This document shows positions 1 through 8,912 of a DNA stretch of 64,000 bases, one piece after another; within the stretch, counting starts at the first letter, position 1; the number at the start of each line of letters is the position of its first letter. The DNA comes from Clostridium intestinale DSM 6191 (GTDB taxonomy: Bacteria; Bacillota; Clostridia; Clostridiales; Clostridiaceae), in assembly GCF_900130055.1 (NCBI RefSeq), contig NZ_FQXU01000008.1, positions 1 to 64,000 on the forward strand, written 5' to 3'. The notes under the pieces were generated by a model that saw nothing but the letters and a program-made list of their open reading frames with translations, was not told the origin of the DNA and did not search any database. The position numbers and the translations under genes are program-made.

Positions 1-1
1 T

Positions 2-391
2 GCAATACTAATGATTTGGTTCTCTAAATCTGACCAAAACAAAGCATTAGGTGGATTATCTATAGGGCCTGGAATATTCAACATAAATGAACCGATAATA
101 TTTGGTTTCCCAATGGTTATGAACCCATTAATGTTCTTACCATTCGTATTAGCACCAACAATTTCAGCAGTAGTAGCATATTTTGCTATGAGAATAGGAT
201 TAGTTCCACTATTTACAGGTGTAACTGTTCCTTGGACTACACCACCAGTAATCGGAGGATTAATAATGGGTGGATGGAGAATGGCTTTACTTCAAGTAGT
301 ATGTATAACTATATCTGTATTAGTATACTTCCCATTCTTCAAGAAAGTAGATGCTATGAACCTTAAGAGTGAACAAGAAGCTCAAGCTTAA
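2..391 (+). CDS. PTS EIIC, lactose/cellobiose family (3' end only)
   Basis: This is the C-terminal part of a membrane permease of the phosphotransferase system; the reading frame is open to the left edge, so the true start lies outside the window. The segment NINEPIIFGFPMVMNP is the conserved sugar-binding loop of the lactose/cellobiose EIIC family. Hydrophobic stretches around PLMFLPFVLAPTISAVVAYF and the last third fit membrane helices. The protein would import and phosphorylate a beta-glucoside such as cellobiose with separate EIIA and EIIB subunits, which are not visible here. A ROK kinase and a GH1 glycosidase follow, which fits disaccharide use. The exact sugar cannot be told from the fragment. 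Confidence 0.88.
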   Translation, partial: AILMIWFSKSDQNKALGGLSIGPGIFNINEPIIFGFPMVMNPLMFLPFVLAPTISAVVAYFAMRIGLVPLFTGVTVPWTTPPVIGGLIMGGWRMALLQVVCITISVLVYFPFFKKVDAMNLKSEQEAQA

Positions 392-413
392 TATAGAATT
401 TAATAAAAATAAC

Positions 414-445
414 AATAAAGACTCAACGGCTGTTGAGTCTTTATT
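414..445 (+). terminator. Intrinsic terminator after EIIC
   Basis: A perfect 14-bp stem (414-427 with 432-445) closes a GGCT loop; its right arm ends in CTTTATT. It lies 23 bases after the EIIC stop codon and separates it from the ROK gene. Confidence 0.85.
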
Positions 446-550
446 AATTTGCATATAAATGAAGCTGAGTATTTCTAGAATTAATAGAAGTAAGGATAAG
501 GAAATGATATAATAAATAAGAAAATATTAATGTTGAAGGGATGGGTAAAA

Positions 551-1447
551 ATGAGCAAATATCAACTAGGAATAGACATAGGAGGAACTTTTATAAAGTA
601 TGCTTTAGTAGACGAAGACTATCATATAGTTGAAAAATGGAAAGTGCCAGCCATTAAATTTGATACTAAAGATGAATTTTATGATTACCTATGTTCTAAT
701 TGCAAAGAATTACAAAACATTGACTTTATAGGAATAAGTGCACCAGGTCTAATTGATGCTTACTCCAATGTAAAATCCTATGCTGCTCCTAATGTAAGAA
801 TTATGTACGGAACAAATGTTAATAATGAAGTTGCTACAAGAACTAATAAAAGAGTTGCGACAATTAATGATGCCAAATCAGCAGGGCTTTGTGAACTTAA
901 AATAGGTAATGCTAAAGGAAGTAAAAGTTCGGCATTTCTTATAATAGGAACAGGTACTGGCGGATGTATATGTAACTCAGAGGATGTTATTTATGGAAAA
1001 GATGGATTTGCAGCAGAGTTTCATCATATGCCATTTATAAATTTTAAAACAAATAAAATAGATAGGCAGGGAGATTATTGTTCTATGACTGCTTTAATTA
1101 AAATTTATAACGATAAGGTAGAAGAAATAGAAAGCCTGAAGTATGGACATGAAGTTACTGAAAGATACTTAAAGGGAGATAGTATTGCAAAAGAGTCAGT
1201 AGATGAATGGATTAATAATATGAGTACTCAACTTGTGACTATAACAACCTTTTATAACCCAGAGGTAATTTGTGTTGGTGGGGGAATATCAGAAGAGGAA
1301 TGGTTCCTTGAATTGATACAAAAAAACTTTAGAAGAGTACTAGAAGAATTCGGAACTCCATTTTTAACAACAGAAATAAAGAGATGTAAATATAATAATG
1401 ACGCAAACATATTGGGAGCTATTATTAATGCAAAAATGCATAGCTAA
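551..1447 (+). CDS. ROK family sugar kinase
   Basis: Soluble kinase of the ROK family, about 298 residues, the usual length. The N-terminal phosphate-binding motif LGIDIGGTFIKYALV and the second glycine-rich motif IGTGTGG are present. The usual ROK zinc cluster (CxCGxxGC) is missing, and the ExGH-type segment reads EFHHMPF. This divergence resembles beta-glucoside kinase-like ROK proteins more than glucokinases, an inference only. The start at 551 is chosen over an upstream ATG at 530 because GAAGGG lies 10 bases before it and the family core begins at once. It follows a cellobiose-type EIIC gene, so a role in phosphorylating an imported sugar is likely; a ROK regulator is excluded because no HTH domain precedes the kinase fold. 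Confidence 0.8.
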   Translation: MSKYQLGIDIGGTFIKYALVDEDYHIVEKWKVPAIKFDTKDEFYDYLCSNCKELQNIDFIGISAPGLIDAYSNVKSYAAPNVRIMYGTNVNNEVATRTNKRVATINDAKSAGLCELKIGNAKGSKSSAFLIIGTGTGGCICNSEDVIYGKDGFAAEFHHMPFINFKTNKIDRQGDYCSMTALIKIYNDKVEEIESLKYGHEVTERYLKGDSIAKESVDEWINNMSTQLVTITTFYNPEVICVGGGISEEEWFLELIQKNFRRVLEEFGTPFLTTEIKRCKYNNDANILGAIINAKMHS

Positions 1448-1498
1448 TATTTTATAAGAATAATGAGTTTTATAAAGAGTATTAGATGGAAAATAAAG

Positions 1499-1525
1499 AG
1501 AGAGCATTTAGTAGAAATGCTCTCT
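1499..1525. terminator. Bidirectional terminator
   Basis: An 11-bp perfect stem (1499-1509 with 1515-1525) with a 5-base loop lies between the convergent ROK and GH1 genes. A-rich and T-rich flanks allow it to work from both sides. Confidence 0.75.
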
Positions 1526-1535
1526 TAATTTAGAA

Positions 1536-2978
1536 TTACTTTAATTCGTCTTCAAAGGATTTGTATTCAAAGCCGCCTCTATCAATAACTTTTTTAATCC
1601 ATTCACCTGATTTTTTTACTCTTCTACTTCTATTATTACTTAAATCTATCTCAACAAAACCATATCTATTTCTAAAAGCATTCATAGGAGATACATTATC
1701 CGTAAAGTTCCACATATGATAGGCGGTGCAATTAGCATTTTCATCTTTTATAGCTTTAAATAGCCATCTAAGATGGTCAGAAATGTAGTCTATTCTGTAA
1801 TCATCTTGTATCTGTCCTTTTAAATCTTTATGTTTATATTCATCGTGGACTCCCATTCCGTTCTCCATTATCATCCACTCAATATTTCTATAGTTATTTT
1901 TTATATTTATAGCTATATCATAGAAAGCTTTAGCATATATTTCCCATCCTCTAGATTGATTCATAGTAGCTCCAGGCATAGACCAGCTATCAAAATAATA
2001 TGAAGGATTAAATGGATTTTCATCATTCCATTTTGTAGCTTTTGCTTTAGCTCTATTTGGTCCATAAAAATTTACTCCAAGTATATCCACAGTGTTGTTT
2101 TTTATTATTTCTAAGTCTTCATCTGTATAACTAGGTAAACAATTATGTTTTTCTAAAGTTTCAAATAAAAGGGATGGAAACTCCCCCTTTATACAAGGAT
2201 CTAAGTATGTTTTATCTGCAAACAACTCAGCCATATGTGCAGCTTTAATATCTTCTTCGCTATTACTTCTAGGATAAACTTGAGCAACATTTTGTATTAT
2301 ACCAATTTTACCCCCATCTTTGTTATATCCCTTTTCTTTAAAGAGTTTAACAGTTAGTGCTGTAGCTAATACTTTGTGATAATTCCACTGAACAGATTCT
2401 TTAAAGTTAACTTTATAAGGATACCATATGGCTTCAGCTACACCTAGGTTAGGCACTACACCAGGTTCATTGAAAGTAAACCATATCTTTACTCTATCAG
2501 AAAAGGCTTCAAAGGCTTTTTCAGCATATCTTAAATAGAGATCAACTACCTTTCTACTTCCCCAACCACCATATTTTTGTATTAAGTAATCAGGAAGTTC
2601 CCAATGTTCTAAACAAATAATAGGCTGAACATTGTTTGCGATAAGTTCATTAATCATATCATTATAATAGTTTAAGGCATCTTCACTTACTATTACATTA
2701 TCATAATCTTCAATAAATCTGGACCAATCTATAGAAGTACGATAACTTTGGAGATTTAAACTATTCATTAATTTAATGTCCTCTTTATACCTGCTATAGA
2801 AATCTGTAGCAATGGTTGGTCCATAACTTTCGTACCATTTGCTAGGAGCACTTTTATAAAAAGCATCTGCCCAACTAACTTGATTTTCTTTTTTTCCTTT
2901 CCATCCTTCCGATTGCCAAGCAGAAGAGGAGGCTCCTATTTTGAAACCTTCAGGAATTTCATAAAAAATTTTCTTCAT
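1536..2978 (-). CDS. Family 1 glycoside hydrolase, atypical phosphate site
   Basis: A 480-residue TIM-barrel glycosidase of family GH1. The acid/base glutamate is in FTFNEPG and the nucleophile in MIMENGMG, so the enzyme should be active on beta-glucosides. In 6-phospho-beta-glucosidases a serine and a lysine lie 8 and 2 residues before the tyrosine of RYGF and bind the sugar phosphate; here those positions are proline and asparagine (SPMNAFRNRYGF). The window holds a second GH1 protein (39646-41091) that keeps them. This one may therefore cleave unphosphorylated or differently recognised substrates. It is convergent with the ROK gene. The start is the ATG at 2978, reading MKKIFYEIPEGFKIG. 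Confidence 0.88.
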   Translation of the reverse strand: MKKIFYEIPEGFKIGASSSAWQSEGWKGKKENQVSWADAFYKSAPSKWYESYGPTIATDFYSRYKEDIKLMNSLNLQSYRTSIDWSRFIEDYDNVIVSEDALNYYNDMINELIANNVQPIICLEHWELPDYLIQKYGGWGSRKVVDLYLRYAEKAFEAFSDRVKIWFTFNEPGVVPNLGVAEAIWYPYKVNFKESVQWNYHKVLATALTVKLFKEKGYNKDGGKIGIIQNVAQVYPRSNSEEDIKAAHMAELFADKTYLDPCIKGEFPSLLFETLEKHNCLPSYTDEDLEIIKNNTVDILGVNFYGPNRAKAKATKWNDENPFNPSYYFDSWSMPGATMNQSRGWEIYAKAFYDIAINIKNNYRNIEWMIMENGMGVHDEYKHKDLKGQIQDDYRIDYISDHLRWLFKAIKDENANCTAYHMWNFTDNVSPMNAFRNRYGFVEIDLSNNRSRRVKKSGEWIKKVIDRGGFEYKSFEDELK

Positions 2979-3109
2979 AGCTTACCCTCTTTTCATCAAT
3001 AATTTTTATTTTACCCAACTTTATTATATACTAATAATAAAGTTTAAATAAGTATAATTCGGATAATGGATTAAAAGAATTGTATTGGGGTATTAGGAGC
3101 ATAAGCGTT

Positions 3110-3976
3110 ATGATAGAAAGAAAATCAGGAATATTAGAAAAAAAACTGATCAAAGAGATAAGAAAAATAGAGAAAGTATGTAAGAAAAATGACAATATAA
3201 TAAGAGATATAAATCTAGATAGTTCATTGAACTTTAATCAGGAAATGAACCATACTTTTTTATATTACAGTGATGATAAAACACTCATTGGTTTCTTATA
3301 TATGTTTGTACCAACTTCAGAGGAAGCAGAAATTCAAGGATTTATACTACCTAAATATAGGGGAAAAGGTTACTTTAAGGAACTGCTTAGAGAGGCTGAA
3401 AATGAACTTAGACAATATGATGTAGACGAAATATTATTTGTATTAGAGTTTAATCCAGAATCCGCTAAGGATAGTTTGGCTGGAATAGATGCTGAATATG
3501 AATTCACAGAGTACAGTATGGAGTATGTAGGAAATTTAAATGAGCTAGAGTCTACAGAACATAGCGATATAAAAATTTTAGAGGCAATAGATGAAGATTT
3601 AGAAGAATTAGTTGAAATCAGCAAAAGGTCCTTTGGGGAAAGTGAAGAGGAAGCCAAGGGGTATATAATGAAGTCTTTAAAAGCTGATAATAGAATCCAA
3701 TACAAGGTTACATATAAAAAAGAATGTATAGGACTAGCTGGAGTATATATTGAAGAAACAGAAGCCACTATATTTGGATTTGGAATATTACCTGAATATA
3801 GGGGAAGTGGACTTGGGAAACAAGTTTTAAAACTAATATTAATAGAATTAAGACATAAGAATGTAGATGAAATACTAATAGATGTTGATAGTAATAATGA
3901 GGTGGCATTTGAACTTTATAAGAAAATGGGTTTTAATATTGAAGTAGCTTTTGATTATTATAGAAGAAAAATTTAA
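3110..3976 (+). CDS. Tandem GNAT-domain N-acetyltransferase
   Basis: About 289 residues with two GNAT folds. The first carries the acetyl-CoA loop in GFILPKYRGKGYFKELL, the second the better conserved GFGILPEYRGSGLGKQVL. Only the second has the full R/Q-x-x-G-x-G/A signature, so the first may be structural. The ATG at 3110 is preferred over the TTG at 3080 because AGGAG lies 10 bases upstream of it. The substrate is unknown; such proteins acetylate amines on small molecules or proteins. It is a single gene ahead of fprA, separated by the regulated fprA promoter. Confidence 0.8.
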   Translation: MIERKSGILEKKLIKEIRKIEKVCKKNDNIIRDINLDSSLNFNQEMNHTFLYYSDDKTLIGFLYMFVPTSEEAEIQGFILPKYRGKGYFKELLREAENELRQYDVDEILFVLEFNPESAKDSLAGIDAEYEFTEYSMEYVGNLNELESTEHSDIKILEAIDEDLEELVEISKRSFGESEEEAKGYIMKSLKADNRIQYKVTYKKECIGLAGVYIEETEATIFGFGILPEYRGSGLGKQVLKLILIELRHKNVDEILIDVDSNNEVAFELYKKMGFNIEVAFDYYRRKI

Positions 3977-3978
3977 AA

Positions 3979-4021
3979 TTTGATTTGAATCATATTTTTA
4001 AAACCTCCAAGGCTATAAGAT
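3979..4021 (+). promoter_or_regulatory. Crp/Fnr-type box and -10 upstream of fprA
   Basis: The box TTTGA-N6-TCATA spans 3979-3994 and also reads as TTGAT-N4-ATCAT, one base off the Fnr consensus. The -10-like TAAGAT is at 4016-4021, starting 29.5 bp from the box centre, as expected for a class II activator site near -41.5. The 18-mer TGATTTGAATCATATTTT at 3981-3998 recurs with one change upstream of ric (60255-60272) at almost the same distance from the start codon. No good -35 hexamer is present, which fits activation. The assignment is inferred from sequence only. Confidence 0.6.
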
Positions 4022-4061
4022 TAGTTCATAAGATAAGTAAATGAATATGGAGGAATTAAAT

Positions 4062-5297
4062 ATGAATAATAATATTAAACTTAATGAAAATACTTACTGG
4101 ATAGGAAAAGTAGATGATAGAGATGTTCCATTTCATAGATTAGTATTAACAAAAGGAACAACTTATAATAGTTACTTACTTAAGACTAAAAAACCTACAG
4201 TAATAGATACAGTAGATATAAGTTTTGGAAGAGAGTATGTGGAAAACTTAAAGACTTTGATTGATCCTATGGAAATAGAATATATAGTAATAAATCATTC
4301 AGAGCCAGATCATTCAGGGGGATTAGGTAGCCTTGCGGCTCAAGCTAAAAATGCAACTATAGTTTGTACAGAGCCAGCAGAATATGAGTTAAAAGAGATG
4401 TATAAGCTTCATAAAAGAAATTTCTTGATAGTTAAAGATGGAGATAAACTTGATATAGGTGGAAAAACTCTAAGATTTTTTGAAACACCATATCTTCATA
4501 CTGAAGAGACTATGATAACTTACTGTGAAGAGGATAAGATATTATATCCATGTGATATATTTAGTACTCACATAGCTAATTATGAGTATTTTAATGATCT
4601 AGCAAAAGAAGATATAGATGAAGATTTTTCAGTATATTATTCATTAATAATGCATCCACATAGAACCTATGTACAAAAAATGATAAATAAGATAAAAGAT
4701 ATTGATATAGATATTATAGCTCCTTCACATGGTTATATATTAAGAAAAGATGCTAAAAAGTATATACAAATGTACGATGTTTTAAGTAGAAACACAGACC
4801 TAGGCAAAAAAGCCTTAGTGTTATATTCAACAATGACTTCAAATACCAAAAAATTTGCTGGTAAGATTAAAGAATATCTTGAAAATTTAGATATAGCTAC
4901 TGATATTATGGATACAAGTAAAGTTTCTAAAGAAGAGGCTATAGAAGCTATTAAAGATGCAGATGCAATCTTTCTTGGGTCATCTACAAGATATGGAGAT
5001 ATGATAGGAAATATAGAAGAGGTTCTTAAAGAGCTAAAGAATATAGATTTAGATGGTAAAGTAGGAGTTGCATTTGGCTCTTATGGATGGAGCGGTGAAT
5101 CTATAGAAATAATTCAAGATTACTTAAAAGCCACTAATATGAAGGTATTAAGTACATCAGATTTAATAAAATCAACAGGAAGAATAGATATTGAGTTTCC
5201 TATAAGAGTAAGATTTTCACTAAACAATGAACAAGAAGAAAAAAGAGTAGAAAGATCTATAGAGTATGTAAGTAGTATACTTTTAAAAAATAAATAA
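4062..5297 (+). CDS. fprA: A-type flavodiiron protein (O2/NO reductase)
   Basis: A 411-residue flavodiiron protein. The N-terminal metallo-beta-lactamase-like domain shows the di-iron ligand motif HSEPDHSGG, the later ligand region PYLHTEETM and the aspartate in LYPCDIFSTH. The C-terminal flavodoxin domain begins near residue 250 with ALVLYSTMTSNTKKFA and has the FMN loop FGSYGWSGE. These enzymes reduce O2 to water or NO to N2O in the cytoplasm of anaerobes with electrons from rubredoxin or NADH partners. The start at 4062 is chosen because GGAGG lies 8 bases before it; the ATG at 4041 has no ribosome site. It is monocistronic, ended by a strong hairpin, and has a Crp/Fnr-type promoter. Confidence 0.95.
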   Translation: MNNNIKLNENTYWIGKVDDRDVPFHRLVLTKGTTYNSYLLKTKKPTVIDTVDISFGREYVENLKTLIDPMEIEYIVINHSEPDHSGGLGSLAAQAKNATIVCTEPAEYELKEMYKLHKRNFLIVKDGDKLDIGGKTLRFFETPYLHTEETMITYCEEDKILYPCDIFSTHIANYEYFNDLAKEDIDEDFSVYYSLIMHPHRTYVQKMINKIKDIDIDIIAPSHGYILRKDAKKYIQMYDVLSRNTDLGKKALVLYSTMTSNTKKFAGKIKEYLENLDIATDIMDTSKVSKEEAIEAIKDADAIFLGSSTRYGDMIGNIEEVLKELKNIDLDGKVGVAFGSYGWSGESIEIIQDYLKATNMKVLSTSDLIKSTGRIDIEFPIRVRFSLNNEQEEKRVERSIEYVSSILLKNK

Positions 5298-5302
5298 ATA
5301 TA

Positions 5303-5340
5303 AAAAATAAATGCTGAATTAATTTTCAGCATTTATTTTT
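5303..5340. terminator. Bidirectional terminator, fprA / SDR
   Basis: A perfect 16-bp stem (5303-5318 with 5325-5340) around a 6-base loop, with A and T runs on the two sides, sits between the convergent genes. Confidence 0.9.
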
Positions 5341-5344
5341 TTAC

Positions 5345-6253
5345 TTATGTTGCAACAAAACCGCCACCATTTACATGAATTATTTCTCCAGTAACGTAAG
5401 TAGAATCTTCAGAAGCAAGATAAACATAGGCAGGTGCTAATTCTACCGGTTGAGCAGCTCTATGCATAGGACTATCCTTACCGAATTTTTCAACTTCCTC
5501 AGCTGGATAACTTGAAGGAATAAGTGGAGTCCAAACAGGACCTGGAGCAACCCCGTTTACTCTTATACCTTGGGAAACTAAGTTTATAGCTAAGGCTCTA
5601 GTAAAAGATACAATGGCTCCTTTTGTAGAAGAGTAATCTATTAAGTCCTTATTACCTCTATAAGCAGTTACTGAGGCTGTGTTTATTATGGAACTTCCTG
5701 GTTTTAAATAAGGTAATGCAGCTTGAGTTACGAAGAAGAGAGGGAAGACATTTGTTCTAAATGTATCTTCAAGCTGTTTTGCTGTAATATCTAATAAATT
5801 TGGCTTATAGAATTGAATTGCAGCATTATTTACTAGAATGTCTAGTTTACCAAAGGTTTTAATGGTATCATCAACTATTTTTTTACAGAAGTCTTCCTTT
5901 TTTAAATCCCCAGCAATTAAAAGGCAACGCCTTCCCAGAGCTTCTACTAAATTTTTTGTCTCTTCAGCATCTTCATGCTCATAGAGGTAGACTATAACTA
6001 TATCAGATCCTTCCTTTGCAAATGCTAAAGAAACGGCTCTACCTATACCACTATCTCCTCCAGTTATAATAGCTATCTTATCCTTTAACTTACCACTTCC
6101 TTTATAGTTAGGATTATCAAATATAGGTCTTGGGGTCATTAAAGCCTCTATGCCAGGTTGAATGGGTTGATGTTGGGGTGGAAAAGAACTTGGAAAAGAA
6201 GTTCCATAAGCACTAGTATCTTGACGCACTTGATATGGATTAGAAAAATTCAA
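5345..6253 (-). CDS. Short-chain dehydrogenase/reductase (stress-type, about 300 aa)
   Basis: A 302-residue classical SDR. The cofactor loop IITGGDSGIGRAVSLAF, the NNAA motif in LVNNAAIQFY, and catalytic serine, tyrosine and lysine in NTASVTAY and YSSTKGAIVSF are all visible. An N-terminal extension of about 50 residues rich in proline and glutamine (PSSFPPQHQPIQPG) precedes the Rossmann fold; this layout is typical of the YhdF/YdaD-like general stress dehydrogenases of Firmicutes. It is a cytoplasmic NAD(P)-dependent oxidoreductase of unknown substrate. It starts with TTG at 6253, supported by GGGAGG seven bases upstream. It is monocistronic. Confidence 0.88.
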   Translation of the reverse strand: MNFSNPYQVRQDTSAYGTSFPSSFPPQHQPIQPGIEALMTPRPIFDNPNYKGSGKLKDKIAIITGGDSGIGRAVSLAFAKEGSDIVIVYLYEHEDAEETKNLVEALGRRCLLIAGDLKKEDFCKKIVDDTIKTFGKLDILVNNAAIQFYKPNLLDITAKQLEDTFRTNVFPLFFVTQAALPYLKPGSSIINTASVTAYRGNKDLIDYSSTKGAIVSFTRALAINLVSQGIRVNGVAPGPVWTPLIPSSYPAEEVEKFGKDSPMHRAAQPVELAPAYVYLASEDSTYVTGEIIHVNGGGFVAT

Positions 6254-6296
6254 AGCAAATCCTCCCGAAATAAATATAACTATATAAAATTATATG

Positions 6297-6371
6297 CACA
6301 TTGAAATAAAGTGTTAAATCATTACACATTGAAATAAAGTGTTAAATCATTACACCTTATTATAAAGTGTT
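6297..6371. repeat. 28-bp tandem repeat, two perfect copies and a decayed third
   Basis: Two identical 28-bp units occupy 6297-6324 and 6325-6352; the first 19 bases of a third, degenerate copy follow at 6353-6371 (about 15 of 19 match). The array lies between the SDR start and the hairpin repeats. There are no spacers, so it is not a CRISPR. Function unknown. Confidence 0.9.
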
Positions 6372-6383
6372 TCAACGGGCTAA

Positions 6384-6431
6384 AAGTTATAAGGAATTGA
6401 TGAGACTTGGGAAGAAGTCTCTACAGGGCAG
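6384..6431 (+). repeat. Interspersed hairpin repeat, copy 1
   Basis: The layout is flank AAGGAATTGAT, stem GAGACTT (6402-6408), loop GGGAAG, stem AAGTCTC (6415-6421), then TACAGGGCAGAAGT. The flanks and loop match the other copies in the window, but the stem bases differ and still pair. It is directly followed by copy 2. Confidence 0.8.
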
Positions 6432-6480
6432 AAGTTAAAAGGAATTGATGGAGCTGAGAAGCGCTCCTACAGTATAAAAG
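6432..6480 (+). repeat. Interspersed hairpin repeat, copy 2
   Basis: The flank AAAAGGAATTGAT is followed by stem GGAGC (6450-6454), loop TGAGAAGC and stem GCTCC (6463-6467), then TACAG and AAAAGTG. It is in tandem with copy 1, with stems 48 bases apart, so the repeat unit is about 48 bp here. Confidence 0.8.
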
Positions 6481-6488
6481 TGCATACT

Positions 6489-6542
6489 TAATTATCTAAT
6501 TAGGTAAGGAGGTAATTAGGTAAGTAAGTAATTAGATAATTA
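6489..6542. repeat. 14-bp inverted repeat in the chemoreceptor leader
   Basis: TAATTATCTAATTA at 6489-6502 is repeated inverted at 6529-6542, with 26 bases of related GGTAATTAGG-type sequence between. A second short inverted pair (AAGTCGAA near 6616, TTCGACTT near 6671) follows before the gene. Role unknown; either could be an operator. Confidence 0.5.
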
Positions 6543-6701
6543 GATAAACAAATAATTATCTATGTATTTATGTTTATTTGACGTAAGAAAATAGAGGATT
6601 TATAATTAGGTATAAAGTCGAACGGTAAAAAATATTGGGGAGAAAATGTACATATAATAACGAAATTTAATTCGACTTACTTGGGGAATGGGGGCAAAAA
6701 T

Positions 6702-8876
6702 ATGAAGTTACAATTAGCTTATTTACTAAACAGAAGACTTAAAAATCATTCGGAAAATGTATTTGAGGGAATTTCAAAGGGGAGAAAAAAGGCTTTAGAA
6801 AATTGGTTTAAGGACAAATGGGTTCAGCTAGAAATGACAAAAGATCTTGTAAGCACATTTAGAGAAGATGATGGAGCAATATTAGCTACACTTATGGATA
6901 AACTATCTCAGGTACAGGATTTTTGTGAAATATTTATTCTAGACGAATATGGAAAGGTAAATATTTCGACCTTTACTAATCATAAGGGAGTGGATATGGG
7001 GTACTTACCTAATTATGAATTAGGGCTAGAGGGAAAACCTCTCATGTATGGACCATATATAGATGCTAAAACATTGGAGTTAGATTTATCTAAAAAGAAG
7101 TTTGCGGATGAAGTTACCTTGATGTTTTCAGTTCCATATAAAAATTTTATGGGAAACAAGAGAGTGCTTTGTGCAAGAGTACTTAATGATGATATGAGTA
7201 CAGTTATTCAAGATGAGGATACTCATATTTATAAAGATTCAGGAGATAATTATTTATTTATGATTGAATCAAATAGAGGAATTAAGGCAGGAACTGCTAT
7301 TTCTAGAAGCAGATTTGAAGATAATACATTTACTTTAGGCGAGAATTTAAAAGATGGTGTTAAAACGGCTAAATGGGGAGCCGTTAAGATAAAAAGTCAT
7401 ACAGAATTTGAGATAATATTTAATGATCCAGCTACAGGAAGGTTACATGATGGTGTTAGAAAAACCATTGAGAATAAAGAAAACTTAGATTGTTGGCCAG
7501 GATATCCAGACTATAGACATATAATGGTTGGAGGTAAAGGAACAATAATAAAGCCTCCAAATTGTGAAGAGGTTTGGGGAATGATGTGTGAAGGAGATAT
7601 AGCTGAGATATATAATTTTAAAAGTATAGGGCTTAAACTTCCACTAATAGTGGCTTTTTCATCAGGGGTACTAATAATATTAGGACATGTAATTTCATTA
7701 ATGGGGAGTAAACTTGGAATTATAGGTGACTTATTAACATGGATATTTATAACTCTAGTTTCATTAATATTAGTAAGAAAGTTAGTAGTTAGACCATTAG
7801 ATAATACTATAAAACTTCTTCAAGATATAGCAGAAGGTGAAGGGGATCTTACTAAGAGAGTAAAGAAATTGTCTTCTGATGAAGTAGGAGAATTATCAAG
7901 ATGGTTCAATAAATTTATAAATAATCAGATGGTAATGGTTAAAAGGATGGGTATGGCATCAGAAGATGCTAAAGAGTCAACAGGAGTAGTATCATCATTA
8001 ACAAAAAAACTTAAAAAAAGCATGAATGTAATTGAAAATACAGTAGGAACTTTATTGAATAATTCACAACGTCAAAATGAAGTTTTTCAAATGTCAAAAG
8101 ATCGTTTTACGGTTATATCATCATCAATTCAAGAGATGGATAGCCTGTTAAGTGAAGTAGCAGAAAAGACGGCTAACACAAACAACCACTCATTAGAGGC
8201 AAATAAAAATTCACAAGAAGTATTAAAATCTATGAATGAGTTAGAAGAAACTATGAAAAAAACAGTTGATAGTATCAATTTGCTTCAGAATAGTTCTGTG
8301 GAAATAAATGAAGTTATAAATGTTATAAGCTCAATAAGCAAACAAACTAGACTTCTTGCTTTAAATGCTACAATAGAGGCAGCAAGAGCAGGAGAAGTAG
8401 GCAAAGGGTTTGCAGTAGTAGCAGATGAGATATCAAAGTTAGCGGCAGAAACAGGTGAAGCTACAAGCTCAATTGCTAATTTAATAACTTCTGTTCAAAC
8501 TGAGACAAAGACTGCCTTCGACAATGTTAATATAATAAACGATAAAGTAAGTAGTTCTACAGAAGGGGTAAGGGAATCTATAGCCACTTTTGATAAAATT
8601 CAAAAAGATATAACTTACGTAAATGGAAAAATGAAATCAATAGCAGAAATAACTAACAATCAAAGTATTAGCATAAATGAAGTATTAATAAGTACTAGTG
8701 AAATTGCTGACAAGCTAGAGATGGATACTAAAAATAGTGAAAGTAGCAGTGAAAAATCTTTAGAGTTAGTTCAAGAAATACTAAAAGAAATAAAACAATT
8801 GGAACAAGCAACAGGAGTATTAGAATATTCTTCAGAAAATTTAAGTGACATGGTTAATGCATTTAAATTGGTTTAA
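6702..8876 (+). CDS. Methyl-accepting chemotaxis protein
   Basis: A 724-residue chemoreceptor. The N-terminal 300 residues form a sensor with a charged helix ([15 protein letters not shown]) and no leading membrane helix. Two hydrophobic segments follow at about residues 308-330 and 340-358 ([32 protein letters not shown]), then a HAMP domain ([18 protein letters not shown]) and the signalling hairpin with [19 protein letters not shown] and [11 protein letters not shown]. With the membrane hairpin after the sensor, the sensor should face the cytoplasm; usual dCache receptors have a helix at the N-terminus. The ATG at 6702 follows GGGGGC by about 7 bases; the TTG at 6681 is less likely. No chemotaxis genes are nearby apart from a small membrane protein downstream. 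Confidence 0.92.
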   Translation: MKLQLAYLLNRRLKNHSENVFEGISKGRKKALENWFKDKWVQLEMTKDLVSTFREDDGAILATLMDKLSQVQDFCEIFILDEYGKVNISTFTNHKGVDMGYLPNYELGLEGKPLMYGPYIDAKTLELDLSKKKFADEVTLMFSVPYKNFMGNKRVLCARVLNDDMSTVIQDEDTHIYKDSGDNYLFMIESNRGIKAGTAISRSRFEDNTFTLGENLKDGVKTAKWGAVKIKSHTEFEIIFNDPATGRLHDGVRKTIENKENLDCWPGYPDYRHIMVGGKGTIIKPPNCEEVWGMMCEGDIAEIYNFKSIGLKLPLIVAFSSGVLIILGHVISLMGSKLGIIGDLLTWIFITLVSLILVRKLVVRPLDNTIKLLQDIAEGEGDLTKRVKKLSSDEVGELSRWFNKFINNQMVMVKRMGMASEDAKESTGVVSSLTKKLKKSMNVIENTVGTLLNNSQRQNEVFQMSKDRFTVISSSIQEMDSLLSEVAEKTANTNNHSLEANKNSQEVLKSMNELEETMKKTVDSINLLQNSSVEINEVINVISSISKQTRLLALNATIEAARAGEVGKGFAVVADEISKLAAETGEATSSIANLITSVQTETKTAFDNVNIINDKVSSSTEGVRESIATFDKIQKDITYVNGKMKSIAEITNNQSISINEVLISTSEIADKLEMDTKNSESSSEKSLELVQEILKEIKQLEQATGVLEYSSENLSDMVNAFKLV

Positions 8877-8912
8877 ATAATACTTAGGTAATAAATAAAG
8901 GGGTGAGAGTTA

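Noticed and set aside
6297-6371. Possible CRISPR array
   Set aside because: The repeats are directly abutting without spacers and no cas gene is near.
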